Assembly (NCBI GenBank): GCA_016794345.1
Contig: JAEUKE010000131.1
Span: forward strand, 20,844-84,843
Direction of reading: 5' to 3'
DNA length: 64,000 nt
Source of the DNA: Myxococcales bacterium
GTDB lineage: Bacteria; Myxococcota_A; Polyangia; Polyangiales; Polyangiaceae
This document shows positions 53,283 to 63,708 of this stretch, piece by piece. How positions within the stretch are numbered: the stretch's first letter is position 1; the number at the start of each line of letters is the position of its first letter. The position numbers were made by a program, and so were the translations under genes. Below the pieces are notes generated by a model. It worked only from the letters and a program-made list of their open reading frames with translations. It was not told the DNA's origin and ran no database searches.

Positions 53283-54926
<1,644 letters not shown>

Positions 54927-54928
54927 TC

Positions 54929-55609
54929 ATGGCTCGGTACGTCGTCGTCACGGCCACCGATACGGGCGTCGGCAAGACGCTCGTTTCGACCGGGCTCGCC
55001 CGGGCGCTCGTCGCGGCAGGCGAACGCGTCGTCGCCATCAAGCCGTTCGAGACCGGGCTGGTGGGTGACGAGCGAGGTGACGGAGAAGCCCTCGCGGCCG
55101 CGACCGGGCAGGTCGAGCCGCGCCGCGCGCTCGTTCGTCTGCGCGACCCGCTGACCCCCGCTCTTGCGGCCGAACGGGAGGGGGTGGTGCTCGACGTGGC
55201 AGCCGTCACCGCGCGCATCCGCGGGCTCGCGGCCGGCTTCGACACCGCGATCGTCGAGGGGGCGGGTGGTGTCCTCTCGCCGCTCACGTGGACAGCCGAC
55301 ATCGTCAGCCTCGCGCGCGATCTCGGAGCAAAGCACGTCGTGCTCGTCGCCGCCGACAAGCTCGGCACCCTGAGCCTCACCCACACCGCCGTGAAATGTC
55401 TCGTCGATGCCGGGCTCACGCCGAGCGCGATTGTCCTGTCCGCGCCGTCTTCGCCGGATCTCTCGACCGGGACCAACGCCGCGGTCCTCCGGCGACGGCT
55501 CGCGGGTCATGGCGCCGTCGCGGAGAACATCATCGAGCTCCCGCGCGTCACCAGCGATGAAGAGGCCGCTCGCGTGCTCGCGAAGCTACCGCCTGCGGGC
55601 GGTCAGTAG
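54929..55609 (+). CDS. bioD: Dethiobiotin synthetase
   Basis: 226 residues. P-loop TATDTGVGKTLVSTGLA at residues 8-24, KPFETG and VEGAGGVLSPLTW are the family's substrate and Mg sites. It closes the ureido ring of biotin using CO2 and ATP. Other bio genes are absent, so it is separated from the usual cluster; the 2-nt gap to gpmI suggests co-transcription. Its end overlaps the convergent peptidase-like gene by 7 nt. Confidence 0.95.
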   Translation: MARYVVVTATDTGVGKTLVSTGLARALVAAGERVVAIKPFETGLVGDERGDGEALAAATGQVEPRRALVRLRDPLTPALAAEREGVVLDVAAVTARIRGLAAGFDTAIVEGAGGVLSPLTWTADIVSLARDLGAKHVVLVAADKLGTLSLTHTAVKCLVDAGLTPSAIVLSAPSSPDLSTGTNAAVLRRRLAGHGAVAENIIELPRVTSDEEAARVLAKLPPAGGQ

Positions 55610-56802
55610 ATTCGGCAACGTTGGGTGCCGGCCGAGCCCGCGTCGGCACCCGTCGCCCCAGGCTCATCTCCGGCTGGCCGGCACGTGAGCTCGGAGAGCC
55701 TTCGTTCCCCGGTGCAACACGCCGGCCCCGCAAACATCGTTTCCATCTCGAGCTCCGGCACCGGTCCGAAGATGCGTCGAGCGAGGGACGTTCGGACGTC
55801 GCTCGCGGTCGTCGACGGGCTGAGCGTCTTCCAGAGAGTCCGCGCGCGGAGCTGCGGGTCGGGGCGATCGATCTCGTGGAGGGCCTGGACCACCTCGCGC
55901 AAGCTGCCCTCCGAGCCGGAGCGATCGATCACGAAGAGGAGCATGGCGAGGCTCTGGGCGTAGAGGAGCGGCGCGTCGTCTTTGGGCGCCTCGGTGATCG
56001 TGGGAACGCTGAGCGCGTCGAAATCGAAGGCGGTGCGCTCGCGCAGCATGGCGATCCAGGTGGTGACGGGCGGGCGGCCGGCGAAGTGCTGCGCGGCACC
56101 CTCGTTGAACCAGGCCGGCATGCAGCCGACGCCGCTGTGGAGCTGCGCGTGCATGACCTCGTGTCGCAGCGTCGCGAGTCGGACGCCGAAGTCGACGGAC
56201 GGATCCGAGACGACGTGCACCGCGCCGTCGTACACCCCGCTCGCCCACTCGGGCGTGCCGGTCGCGAGGTGAAGCTCCTCGGACGAGGGGTACAAGAAGA
56301 CGGTCAGCTGCTCGCGAGCGTCGGTCCCGGTGGCGTTCGCCGCTTCCCGGAGCAGGCCCGCGACCGCAAATGCCAACGAGGTGGGCTCGTGGACTGCGAG
56401 GCCGGGCGGCCAGGCGACCGTGATGTCCGCTTCCGTCAGCCGTTGGTACGACGCGGGAATGCCTGGGACCACCAGCGGCTCACACGGATCCGCTGCATCG
56501 AGGAAGGCGCCACGCCGTCCCGGCTGGGGAGGTGACGCAGCTCCGGTGTGGCGCGGCTTCGGCCGTCGTGGCGCCTCGACGACGTTGTCCGGGGTCGGCT
56601 CCTCTTCGTCCTCCTCGGGGCGCGTGTGCTGCTCGGGCGCTGCGCGTTGGCGTGTCGCGGGGGCGGACGTCTTCTCCTCGAGGGCCGGCTCCGCGCGGCC
56701 GCGTTCTTCGGTCGAGCCTCCTCGGAGCAGCCACAGCCCTGTCGCCCCAGCCACGACCGCAGAGACCGCGAGGAGCTTGCGCGAGGAGGAGGAGGTCGCC
56801 AT
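55603..56802 (-). CDS. Membrane-anchored gluzincin-type metalloprotease-like protein
   Basis: 399 residues from ATG 56802. One N-terminal membrane helix (about residues 10-28), a charged linker (30-100), then a domain with HEVMH at 214-218 and NEGAAQHF with Glu234, the HExxH...E pattern of gluzincin (MA-clan) peptidases. Four further Cys near the C terminus (PACCTGERR, LTCRPA, RCRIY) may be disulfide-bonded. It would work in the periplasm; substrate unknown. The frame upstream to 57120 lies partly over the LysR gene and is not used. Confidence 0.8.
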   Translation of the reverse strand: MATSSSSRKLLAVSAVVAGATGLWLLRGGSTEERGRAEPALEEKTSAPATRQRAAPEQHTRPEEDEEEPTPDNVVEAPRRPKPRHTGAASPPQPGRRGAFLDAADPCEPLVVPGIPASYQRLTEADITVAWPPGLAVHEPTSLAFAVAGLLREAANATGTDAREQLTVFLYPSSEELHLATGTPEWASGVYDGAVHVVSDPSVDFGVRLATLRHEVMHAQLHSGVGCMPAWFNEGAAQHFAGRPPVTTWIAMLRERTAFDFDALSVPTITEAPKDDAPLLYAQSLAMLLFVIDRSGSEGSLREVVQALHEIDRPDPQLRARTLWKTLSPSTTASDVRTSLARRIFGPVPELEMETMFAGPACCTGERRLSELTCRPAGDEPGATGADAGSAGTQRCRIY

Positions 56803-56923
56803 TCCGAGGGCGCGTGCCGGCTTCGAGCGTAGCGCCGCGCGGAGTGGCGTCCAGCCGCGACCGCTCGCGGGTCGGGCTCTGGGCTCGCCCCTTGCTTTCT
56901 CCTCCGCATGCGCAGGCGGTGGC

Positions 56924-57823
56924 TCAGCCGTCGGCGCGAGCCACCACCTCCCGAACCAGGCCGCGCAGCCACCGATGCGCAGGATCGGCTTCGAAGCGCG
57001 GGTGCCAGAGGAGCGAGATGGCGATCGGCGGCGTGGGGAAGGGGAGGGGGAACGCGTGCAGCCCGGACCGGAGCGCAGCCGTGTGCCGCTCGGGGACGGT
57101 CGCGACGAGGTCGGAGCCACGAGCGAGCGCGAGGGCGGTGGAGAAGCTCGTCACGATGACGGCAATGTCACGAACGAGACCCAGTTCCTCGAGCCCGGTG
57201 TCGACCGGCCCTCCAGCGGCCTCGCGCCGCGAGACGGCGACGTGCCGGCTGCTCGCGAAGCGCGCGGGCGTGACGCGACCTCTCGTGAGCGGGTGTCCGT
57301 CGCGTACGGCCGCGATGAACCGATCGCGGAAGAGAGCCTGAGCGCGCACCTCCGGTCCGGTGATCTTGCCGACGACGCCTGTCTCCAGATCGACCGCCGC
57401 CTCGCGCAGCGGGCCGCTCCCCTTGTCGAGCTTCTGGACGAAGCGGAGGCGCACGCGGGGCGCCTGTCTCGCGACGCGTTCGAGGAGCGCGACCCCGAAC
57501 GTCTCGACGAAGCCCTCGCGCGTCCGGATGGTGAAGGTCCGATCGAGCCTGGAGAGGTCGAGCTCCTCCACCGGCCGGAGCACGGCCTCCGCGTCCTCGA
57601 CGACTCGCCCGACGCGGCCCGAGAGCTCGGCCGCTCGAGGCGTGGGGACCAGGCCCCGCCCCGCCCGTACGAGCAGCGGATCCCCTGTCGCTTCACGCAG
57701 GCGCGCGAGCGTCCGGCTCATCGCTGAAGGGCTCAGCCGAAGGCGCCTGGCCGCGGTCGCGACGGACCCCTCTTCGAGCAGCACGTCGAGCGCGACGAGG
57801 AGGTTCAGGTCCGGCCTTGCCAT
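56924..57823 (-). CDS. LysR-family transcriptional regulator
   Basis: 299 residues. N-terminal winged helix-turn-helix (LNLLVALDVLLEEGSVATAARRLRLSPSAMSRTLARLRE), followed by a NodD-type effector domain (ERVARQAPRVRLRFVQ, LRDIAVIVTSFSTALALARGSDLVATVPE). ATG 57823 is divergent from the MFS-porin fusion, 134 nt away, with inverted repeats in the gap, so it most likely regulates that transporter and itself, as LysR proteins usually do. Confidence 0.93.
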   Translation of the reverse strand: MARPDLNLLVALDVLLEEGSVATAARRLRLSPSAMSRTLARLREATGDPLLVRAGRGLVPTPRAAELSGRVGRVVEDAEAVLRPVEELDLSRLDRTFTIRTREGFVETFGVALLERVARQAPRVRLRFVQKLDKGSGPLREAAVDLETGVVGKITGPEVRAQALFRDRFIAAVRDGHPLTRGRVTPARFASSRHVAVSRREAAGGPVDTGLEELGLVRDIAVIVTSFSTALALARGSDLVATVPERHTAALRSGLHAFPLPFPTPPIAISLLWHPRFEADPAHRWLRGLVREVVARADG

Positions 57824-57845
57824 GCGGGCTCGTATCGCCGTCGAG

Positions 57846-57897
57846 ACATGGCGTCAAACGCACGAATGGAGTGCGATCGGTGCGTCTACCGCCATGT
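57846..57897. promoter_or_regulatory. Inverted-repeat candidate operator in the LysR/MFS gap
   Basis: ACATGGCG (57846-57853) is repeated as its complement at 57890-57897. Inside it lies CGCAC-(7 nt)-GTGCG, another short dyad. The arrangement in a divergent LysR gap suits LysR binding; no measured site. Confidence 0.4.
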
Positions 57898-57957
57898 GTT
57901 GCGCGGGCTCATGTTCTCCGTCGGTCCCGGTCCTCGGGCCGCACAACGGAGGTTCGC

Positions 57958-60192
57958 TTGAAGTCCTCGCAATTGGCCGTCGCCGGCCTCGCGCTCTCGA
58001 TGCTCCTGTCCTCGCTGGGGACGAGCAGCGCCAACGTGGCGCTCCCCACGCTCGCGGAGTTCTTCGGGGCGCCGCTCCCGGCCGTGAAATGGGTGGTTGT
58101 GGCCTACCTCCTGGCCATCACCGTCTCGAGCGTGGTCGCCGGCCGCCTGGGCGACCGGTTCGGTCGTCGGCGGCTCCTGCTCGCCGGGCTCGGCGCGTTC
58201 GCTGCAGCTTCGATCTTCGCCGCGCTTGCGACCGGCCTCGAGGTCCTCGTCGTGGCCCGCGCAGCGCAGGGGCTCGGCGGCGCGTTGATGATGGCGCTCT
58301 CCGTCGCGTTCGTTCGGGAGACCGTGCCCGCGTCGAGGATCGGCCGCGCGATGGGGCTCCTCGGCTCGACGTCCGCGGTCGGGACGGCCCTCGGCCCCGC
58401 GCTCGGCGGATTGCTCATCGACCTCTTCGGTTGGCGCGCGCTCTTCCTCGTCAACGTCCCGCTCGCGCTCCTGGCCGCGTTGCTGGTGGCTCGGTACGCA
58501 CCGGCCGATCGACGGCGCGCTGCGGCGGCTCGCCCCGAGATTGTGTGGAGCGCCGAGCTCGCCGCGGGTCTCGGCGCCACCTTGCTCGTGGCGACCGTCC
58601 TGATGTCGACGCTGGTCGTGGGGCCGTTCTACTTGGCCCACGCGCTGCAGCTCGAGGCAGGGCTCGTCGGCGTGGTGATGGCCGCCGGCCCGATCGTCGC
58701 GGCGCTGACCGGCGTGCCGGCGGGGCGGCTCGTCGACCGCTTCGGCGCGCAGAAGGCCACGCTCGCGGGGCTCGGCGGCGTCGGCATCGGGGCCGCCTCG
58801 CTCGTCACGATGCCGGGGTCGCTCGGGACGGTCGGGTATGTCGCGCCGCTCGTCGTCCTCACGGCCGGCTACGCGCTCTTCCAGACCGCCAACAACACCG
58901 CCGTGATGCAGGCCGTCGGCGCGGAGCAAGGTGGCCTCGCCTCCGGCGCGCTCAACCTCGCGCGGAACCTGGGCCTCATCGCCGGCGCCGCGGGCATGAG
59001 CGAGGTCTTCTCGCTCGGCGTCGGATCGAACGACATGGCGACGGCGCCGGCCGCAGCCGTCGCGACGGGGATGAAGACGACGTTCGCCTTCGCGACCGGG
59101 CTGGTCATCCTCGCGTTCGCCATCGTCTCGCGACGCTCGCGTGGCTGGCTTCGAGCCGCCGCGTGCGTGGCGGTGCTGATCGCCGCTCGGCCGGCGCTCG
59201 CGCAGGATGCGCCGCTCGGCAAGCTCGAGCTCCGCAGCGAAGACGGTTCGAACAGCGTTCGTGTGGTCGGCCTCGTCCAGCTCCAGGCCGCGCACGAGTG
59301 GAAGAGCGACGCGCCCGACGAGAGCGCGGTGCTCGTGAACCGAGCTCGCATCGGCCTCGTGGGGAACCTCTTCGGGAAGGACCTGCGCTACGTGTTCATC
59401 GCGGAGCTCGGCGGCGGCGATCCGCGGCTCTTGTTCCTCAGCGTGGACTACGAGCTGGTGCCGGAGTGGCTGGCCGTTCGCGTCGGGCAGTTCAAGCGGC
59501 CCTTCTCGCGGCCCTTCATCACGATGGCCGGTGAGCTCGGGACCATTGATAGGCCCCCGACCGTCGGGCCCAAGGTGTTCGGGGACGACGCGGATGTCGG
59601 CGTGATGCTCCACAGCGGTCCGGCGCGGGGCGGGCTCGAGTACGCGCTCGGCGCGTTTCGCGGCGGAGTCAGCGCGCAGCCCGACGGTGTCCACCCGCTG
59701 GTGGCGACACGCGTCGGCTGGGGCTCACCCGGTCTCGAGCCGTATCAGGAGAGCGACCTCGCGGGCGGGCCCCCCCGCTTCGGCGTGGCCGCGGCGGCGC
59801 TCGCCGACTTCGACGGGGACGACGACGGCTCTTCGGTTGCCAACGGCCTCGTCGACGTGCTCTTCAAGGTGCACGGCTTGTCCTTGTCTTCGGCTCTGCA
59901 TGTTGGCTCCGAGCAGGATGGGCCGAGCTGGCTCTCGCGGCGCCTCGGTGCGTTGGGGCACTACACGCAAGTGGGGCAGGTCATCGCGCATCGCGTCGAG
60001 CCGGTGGTTCGTTATTCGTTCTTGCGCCCCGCGCACGGCGCCGATCAGCACGACTTCACCGGAGGCTTCAACGTGTTCTTTCATGGCCATGCCATCAAGT
60101 GGCAGAGCTTCGCGACGCTTCGGCTCGAGCCGAGCGAGCGGAGCAACGGCCGGGACCTGCGGCTGCAAACGCAGCTGAGCATCGCGTTCTGA
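57958..60192 (+). CDS. MFS transporter fused in frame to an OprP-like outer-membrane porin
   Basis: 744 residues. TTG start at 57958 follows GGAGG with 5-nt spacing. Residues 1 to about 398 are a 12-helix MFS drug-exporter-like transporter (GRLGDRFGRRRLLLAG between helices 2 and 3, then ALGPALGGLLIDLFGWRALF). A new hydrophobic stretch (LRAAACVAVLIAARPALAQD, about 398-417) looks just like a signal peptide with a cleavage site after Ala415. Residues 416-744 match phosphate-selective porin O/P (VNRARIGLVGNLFGKDLRYVFI, VGQFKRPFSRPFITMAGELG, and a final LRLQTQLSIAF). No stop separates them. Possible outcomes: an intact tripartite-type fusion, or cleavage after export. An internal GTG at codon 404 could give free porin. 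Confidence 0.85.
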   Translation: MKSSQLAVAGLALSMLLSSLGTSSANVALPTLAEFFGAPLPAVKWVVVAYLLAITVSSVVAGRLGDRFGRRRLLLAGLGAFAAASIFAALATGLEVLVVARAAQGLGGALMMALSVAFVRETVPASRIGRAMGLLGSTSAVGTALGPALGGLLIDLFGWRALFLVNVPLALLAALLVARYAPADRRRAAAARPEIVWSAELAAGLGATLLVATVLMSTLVVGPFYLAHALQLEAGLVGVVMAAGPIVAALTGVPAGRLVDRFGAQKATLAGLGGVGIGAASLVTMPGSLGTVGYVAPLVVLTAGYALFQTANNTAVMQAVGAEQGGLASGALNLARNLGLIAGAAGMSEVFSLGVGSNDMATAPAAAVATGMKTTFAFATGLVILAFAIVSRRSRGWLRAAACVAVLIAARPALAQDAPLGKLELRSEDGSNSVRVVGLVQLQAAHEWKSDAPDESAVLVNRARIGLVGNLFGKDLRYVFIAELGGGDPRLLFLSVDYELVPEWLAVRVGQFKRPFSRPFITMAGELGTIDRPPTVGPKVFGDDADVGVMLHSGPARGGLEYALGAFRGGVSAQPDGVHPLVATRVGWGSPGLEPYQESDLAGGPPRFGVAAAALADFDGDDDGSSVANGLVDVLFKVHGLSLSSALHVGSEQDGPSWLSRRLGALGHYTQVGQVIAHRVEPVVRYSFLRPAHGADQHDFTGGFNVFFHGHAIKWQSFATLRLEPSERSNGRDLRLQTQLSIAF

Positions 60193-60367
60193 GCCAGCTG
60201 GGCGAGCGGCCCCGGCTGGGTCCGGGGCTGACCCGAGCTGCGACACCGATGGGGCAGTCGCCGCCTGCGCTGCCCCCTGGGTGGCCCGGTGGCGGTGGAG
60301 GTCGGGAGCCAAATGCCGGCAGAAGCCGCAGATCGCGCACGGTACGGCTGTTGCTCAGCGTGCGAGC

Positions 60368-62152
60368 ATGCCTACTTCTGCGCTGCCCCCGCGGACGCCC
60401 GCCCTGGTCGCCCTGCTGGCCTCGTCGGCGTTCGGGTGCATCGGCTCGATCGGGGGAGAGGACGGCGGCTCCTCTGACGACCCGGACGGAGACGAGACCG
60501 CGTACGCGACGAGCGCGTTCGAGTGCAAGCCCGGCATCGCTCCGGCCGAGCTGCCGCTCCGCCGCCTCTCGAACCTCCAATACCGCAACGTGGTGGAGGA
60601 CGCGGTCAGACGGATCGTCCCGACGTCCGCCGACGCGGTCCTGTCGGAGGTCTCGTCGCCGTTCAACGCGCTGCCTCGCGACACGCGCTCGGGGCCCGAG
60701 CCGAAGTATGGTGGGTTCCGTCGGCTCGATCAGGCAATCTTCCAGGAGACGGTGAGCGGCGCGTACAAGGTCGGCGCCGAGATCGGCAAGGCCATCGTCG
60801 ATGATCCGGCTCGCCTCACCGAGGCAGCGGGCGACTGCGCGACCGACGCGGACACCTCGAACGACGCCGCTTGTCTCGACGCCTTCATCCAGAAGATCGC
60901 CCCGCGGACGCTGCGCAGGCCGATCACCGAGGACGACGTCGCGTTCTACCGAGGCGTGGCTGGGGAGACGCTCGAGAAGGAGGACTACGCGGACATCATC
61001 ACGGTGCTCCTCAGCGCGCCGAGCTTCCTCTACTTCGTGGAAGAAGGCAGCGGGGAGCCCGCGGACGGGGCGGTCACGCTCTCGCCGCACGAGCTCGCCA
61101 ACCGCCTCGCGTTCCACTTCTGGCAGTCCGCGCCCGACGACGAGCTGTGGGCCCTCGCGGAGTCGGGCGAGCTCGCGAGCCCGGAGGTCTACGCGGCGCA
61201 GGTCGAGCGGCTCTTCGCCGACGCGCGGGCCCAGCGCTCGCTCGACGAGTTCTACGGCGAGTGGCTCGACCCGCAGCACCTGGGGCAGCTCGACTCGGGG
61301 CTGGGCACGCCGGACTTCGAGGCCTTCCGCGGCGACTTCACCCCGACCGGCGAGACGCGCCAGCACATGGTCGACGAGGTCACGCGCATGGGCCGCTTCT
61401 ACACGGTCGATGCGCCCGCGAGCTTCGACGAGTTCTTCACGTCGGATCGCTCCTTCGCGGAGAACGAAGACGTCGCGTCGCTCTACGGGGTCTCGGTGTG
61501 GACGGGCGGCGAGCCTCCCGTGCTTCCGCCGGAGCGCGAGGGCGTCGCGGCGCGCGCGCTCCTGCTCTCGAGCGGCAGCGCCTCGACGCACCCGATCATG
61601 AAGGGCGTCTTCCTCCGCAAGGCGGTGCTCTGCGACACGATCCCGCCGCCTCCCGGTGACGCGATGGCCGTGGCGATGGAGCTCAAGCCTGCAGGGATCA
61701 CGGCGCGGGACCTTGCGGTGGCCGTCAGTGAAGCGCGGCCCGACTGCGCGGCGTGCCACACGACCCTCATCAACCCGCTCGGGTTCGTGACCGAGAGCTT
61801 CGACGCGCTCGGGCGTTATCGCACCGAGGAGACCGCCTACGACAAGACCACGGGTGAGGTGCTGGGCACGGCGCCCGTCGACACGTCCGCCGTCCCGCAG
61901 GTCACATCCGAGGACATGCGGCCGGCGTCGACCGTGGCAGAGGTGAACCAATACATGCTCGAGAGCGAGAAGCCGCAGGCCTGCTTCGCGCGTCGCTACT
62001 TCCGCTTCACCTTCGGGAGAGAAGAGGGGGAGGGCGACGGCTGCATCCTCGCAGACACACACGAGGCGCTGCTCGAGGGCGGCGATCTCGGCGCCGTCAT
62101 GAAGAGCATGGCGCAGAGCCCTCAGTTCCAGAAGAAGACGTACACGCCGTGA
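60368..62152 (+). CDS. DUF1592-family protein, lipoprotein
   Basis: 594 residues from ATG 60368. Signal with lipobox LASSAFGC. Domain order: DUF1587-like LRRLSNLQYRNVVEDAV, DUF1595-type IAPRTLRRPITEDDVAFYRGV, DUF1592 (FLYFVEEGSGEP, LSPHELANRLAFHFWQSAPDDEL), DUF1588 (ASTHPIMKGVFLRKAVLCDTIPPPPG, with CAACH haem-like Cys-x-x-Cys-His) and DUF1585 (FARRYFRFTFGREE). The CAACH site may bind c-type haem. Such proteins pair with DUF1552 in Planctomycetes and Myxococcota; role unknown. The gap before it (60193-60367) has a CCCCGG/CCGGGG hairpin at 60209-60228 and nothing else. Confidence 0.9.
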   Translation: MPTSALPPRTPALVALLASSAFGCIGSIGGEDGGSSDDPDGDETAYATSAFECKPGIAPAELPLRRLSNLQYRNVVEDAVRRIVPTSADAVLSEVSSPFNALPRDTRSGPEPKYGGFRRLDQAIFQETVSGAYKVGAEIGKAIVDDPARLTEAAGDCATDADTSNDAACLDAFIQKIAPRTLRRPITEDDVAFYRGVAGETLEKEDYADIITVLLSAPSFLYFVEEGSGEPADGAVTLSPHELANRLAFHFWQSAPDDELWALAESGELASPEVYAAQVERLFADARAQRSLDEFYGEWLDPQHLGQLDSGLGTPDFEAFRGDFTPTGETRQHMVDEVTRMGRFYTVDAPASFDEFFTSDRSFAENEDVASLYGVSVWTGGEPPVLPPEREGVAARALLLSSGSASTHPIMKGVFLRKAVLCDTIPPPPGDAMAVAMELKPAGITARDLAVAVSEARPDCAACHTTLINPLGFVTESFDALGRYRTEETAYDKTTGEVLGTAPVDTSAVPQVTSEDMRPASTVAEVNQYMLESEKPQACFARRYFRFTFGREEGEGDGCILADTHEALLEGGDLGAVMKSMAQSPQFQKKTYTP

Positions 62153-62163
62153 AGGAGACCAAG

Positions 62164-63708
62164 ATGATCGCGAAGAAGAGCGGCGGCGCGACGCGGCGGA
62201 TGTTCCTCCGGGGGCTGGGCGGGGCCGTCCTGGCCATCCCGTTCCTCGAGTCCCTCGTCTCCAAGAAGGAGTCCGCGGCGGCGCCGAGCGGCGCGCCGCG
62301 GCGCTTCATCGCGTTTGCGACCGGGCACGGCGGGGTGCGCTCCACCAACATGTTCCCTGCGCAAGCGACGCTCACGCAGAGCATGGGCTACGCCGGATAC
62401 ACCGTCCGTCGTGGTGCGCTCACGCTGGACGTTCAGAACGGCGTCGCTTCGCTCTCGCCGGTCCTCCGCGGCGACTCCACCGTCTTCACGCAGTCGCTCG
62501 CGAGCAAGATGAACGTGCTGCGCGGCCTCGACGTGGCGAAGTACATCGCCCACAACGAAGGCAGCCACCTCGGCAACGTCACGAGCAACGATCCGAGCGG
62601 GACGCCGCTCCTCCGGCCGACGATCGATCAGGTGCTCGCGTACTCGACGTCGTTTTACCCCACGGCGCCGAAGGTCCGCTCGATGAACCTGGCCGCCACC
62701 GGCAGCATCTCCGTCGGGCACGAGAACCCGAGTGATCCGAGCAGCCCGCTCCAGTCCATGCCGAGCTCCCACTCGGTGTTCGATCTCTTCAACGCCGTTT
62801 ACACGCCGCCGGATCCGAACGAGGTGAAGCGACCCCCGGTCGTCGACAGCGTGCTGGCCGACTACAAGCGCGTCCGTGACGGCGCCCGCATCTCCAAGGC
62901 CGATCGTGATCGCCTCGAGTCCCACATCTCGCGGCTCGAGGATCTCGAGGCGAGCCTCAACGCGGTGCAGTCGTGCGGTACCGTCATCGGCCCCACCGAG
63001 GACCCGACCGGGCCCTGGGTCGGCGACTACTTCACCAACCCGGACACGCAGGCGAAGTACCTCAACGCGTATGCGGACGTGATGGCCATCGCGCTCAGCT
63101 GCGACACGTGCCGCCTCGGGACGATCTCCTCCGACATCCTCATGGACTACACGGGGGCCGACTACCACCAGGACGTGGCGCACCGAGCCGACCAGTCCAC
63201 GCCGCAAGATCCGCTCCCGAACGTGAACGCGCAGGATCACATCCGCGACGGGTCACAGCGCTATTTCGAGCGGGTGTTCTTGCGGTTCATCGCCAAGCTC
63301 GACGCGATCGACGACGGCAACGGCGCGACGCTCCTCGACTCGTCGCTCGTCACCTGGACGCAAGAGAGCGCGATCCGCACGCACGACAACATCGACTGGC
63401 CCGTCGTCATGGCCGGCGCCGCGACCGGCTCGCTCCGGACCGGGAGCTTCTGCGACTACCGGAACCTCAGCGCCGCCAAGATCTACGAAGGCAGCAACGA
63501 CGAGACCCACCCGGGGCTGATGCTCATGCAGTACCACGGCACCCTCCTCCAGGCGCTGGGCATCGATCCCAGCGCCTACGAGGAGTCAGAGTACGGCGGG
63601 TATGGGCCGATGATCGATGAGAGCGCCGACAGCTGGTTCCCGCACGGCCTCTGGTCCGAGACGGTCAAACACGCCGCCCACGAATACCTGCCCTTCCTCC
63701 AAGCCTGA
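62164..63708 (+). CDS. DUF1552-family protein with Tat signal
   Basis: 514 residues from ATG 62164, behind AAGGAG six nt before; the GTG at 62149 overlapping the previous stop is a weaker start. N terminus has RRMFLRGLGGAVLAIPFLESL, a Tat-type signal. The DUF1552 body includes RFIAFATGHGGVRSTNMFPAQ, HNEGSHLGNVTSND and a C-terminal FCDYRN segment; related proteins have an alkaline-phosphatase/sulfatase-like fold, though the metal ligands cannot be assigned here. Co-transcribed with the DUF1592 gene, its usual partner. Confidence 0.9.
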   Translation: MIAKKSGGATRRMFLRGLGGAVLAIPFLESLVSKKESAAAPSGAPRRFIAFATGHGGVRSTNMFPAQATLTQSMGYAGYTVRRGALTLDVQNGVASLSPVLRGDSTVFTQSLASKMNVLRGLDVAKYIAHNEGSHLGNVTSNDPSGTPLLRPTIDQVLAYSTSFYPTAPKVRSMNLAATGSISVGHENPSDPSSPLQSMPSSHSVFDLFNAVYTPPDPNEVKRPPVVDSVLADYKRVRDGARISKADRDRLESHISRLEDLEASLNAVQSCGTVIGPTEDPTGPWVGDYFTNPDTQAKYLNAYADVMAIALSCDTCRLGTISSDILMDYTGADYHQDVAHRADQSTPQDPLPNVNAQDHIRDGSQRYFERVFLRFIAKLDAIDDGNGATLLDSSLVTWTQESAIRTHDNIDWPVVMAGAATGSLRTGSFCDYRNLSAAKIYEGSNDETHPGLMLMQYHGTLLQALGIDPSAYEESEYGGYGPMIDESADSWFPHGLWSETVKHAAHEYLPFLQA

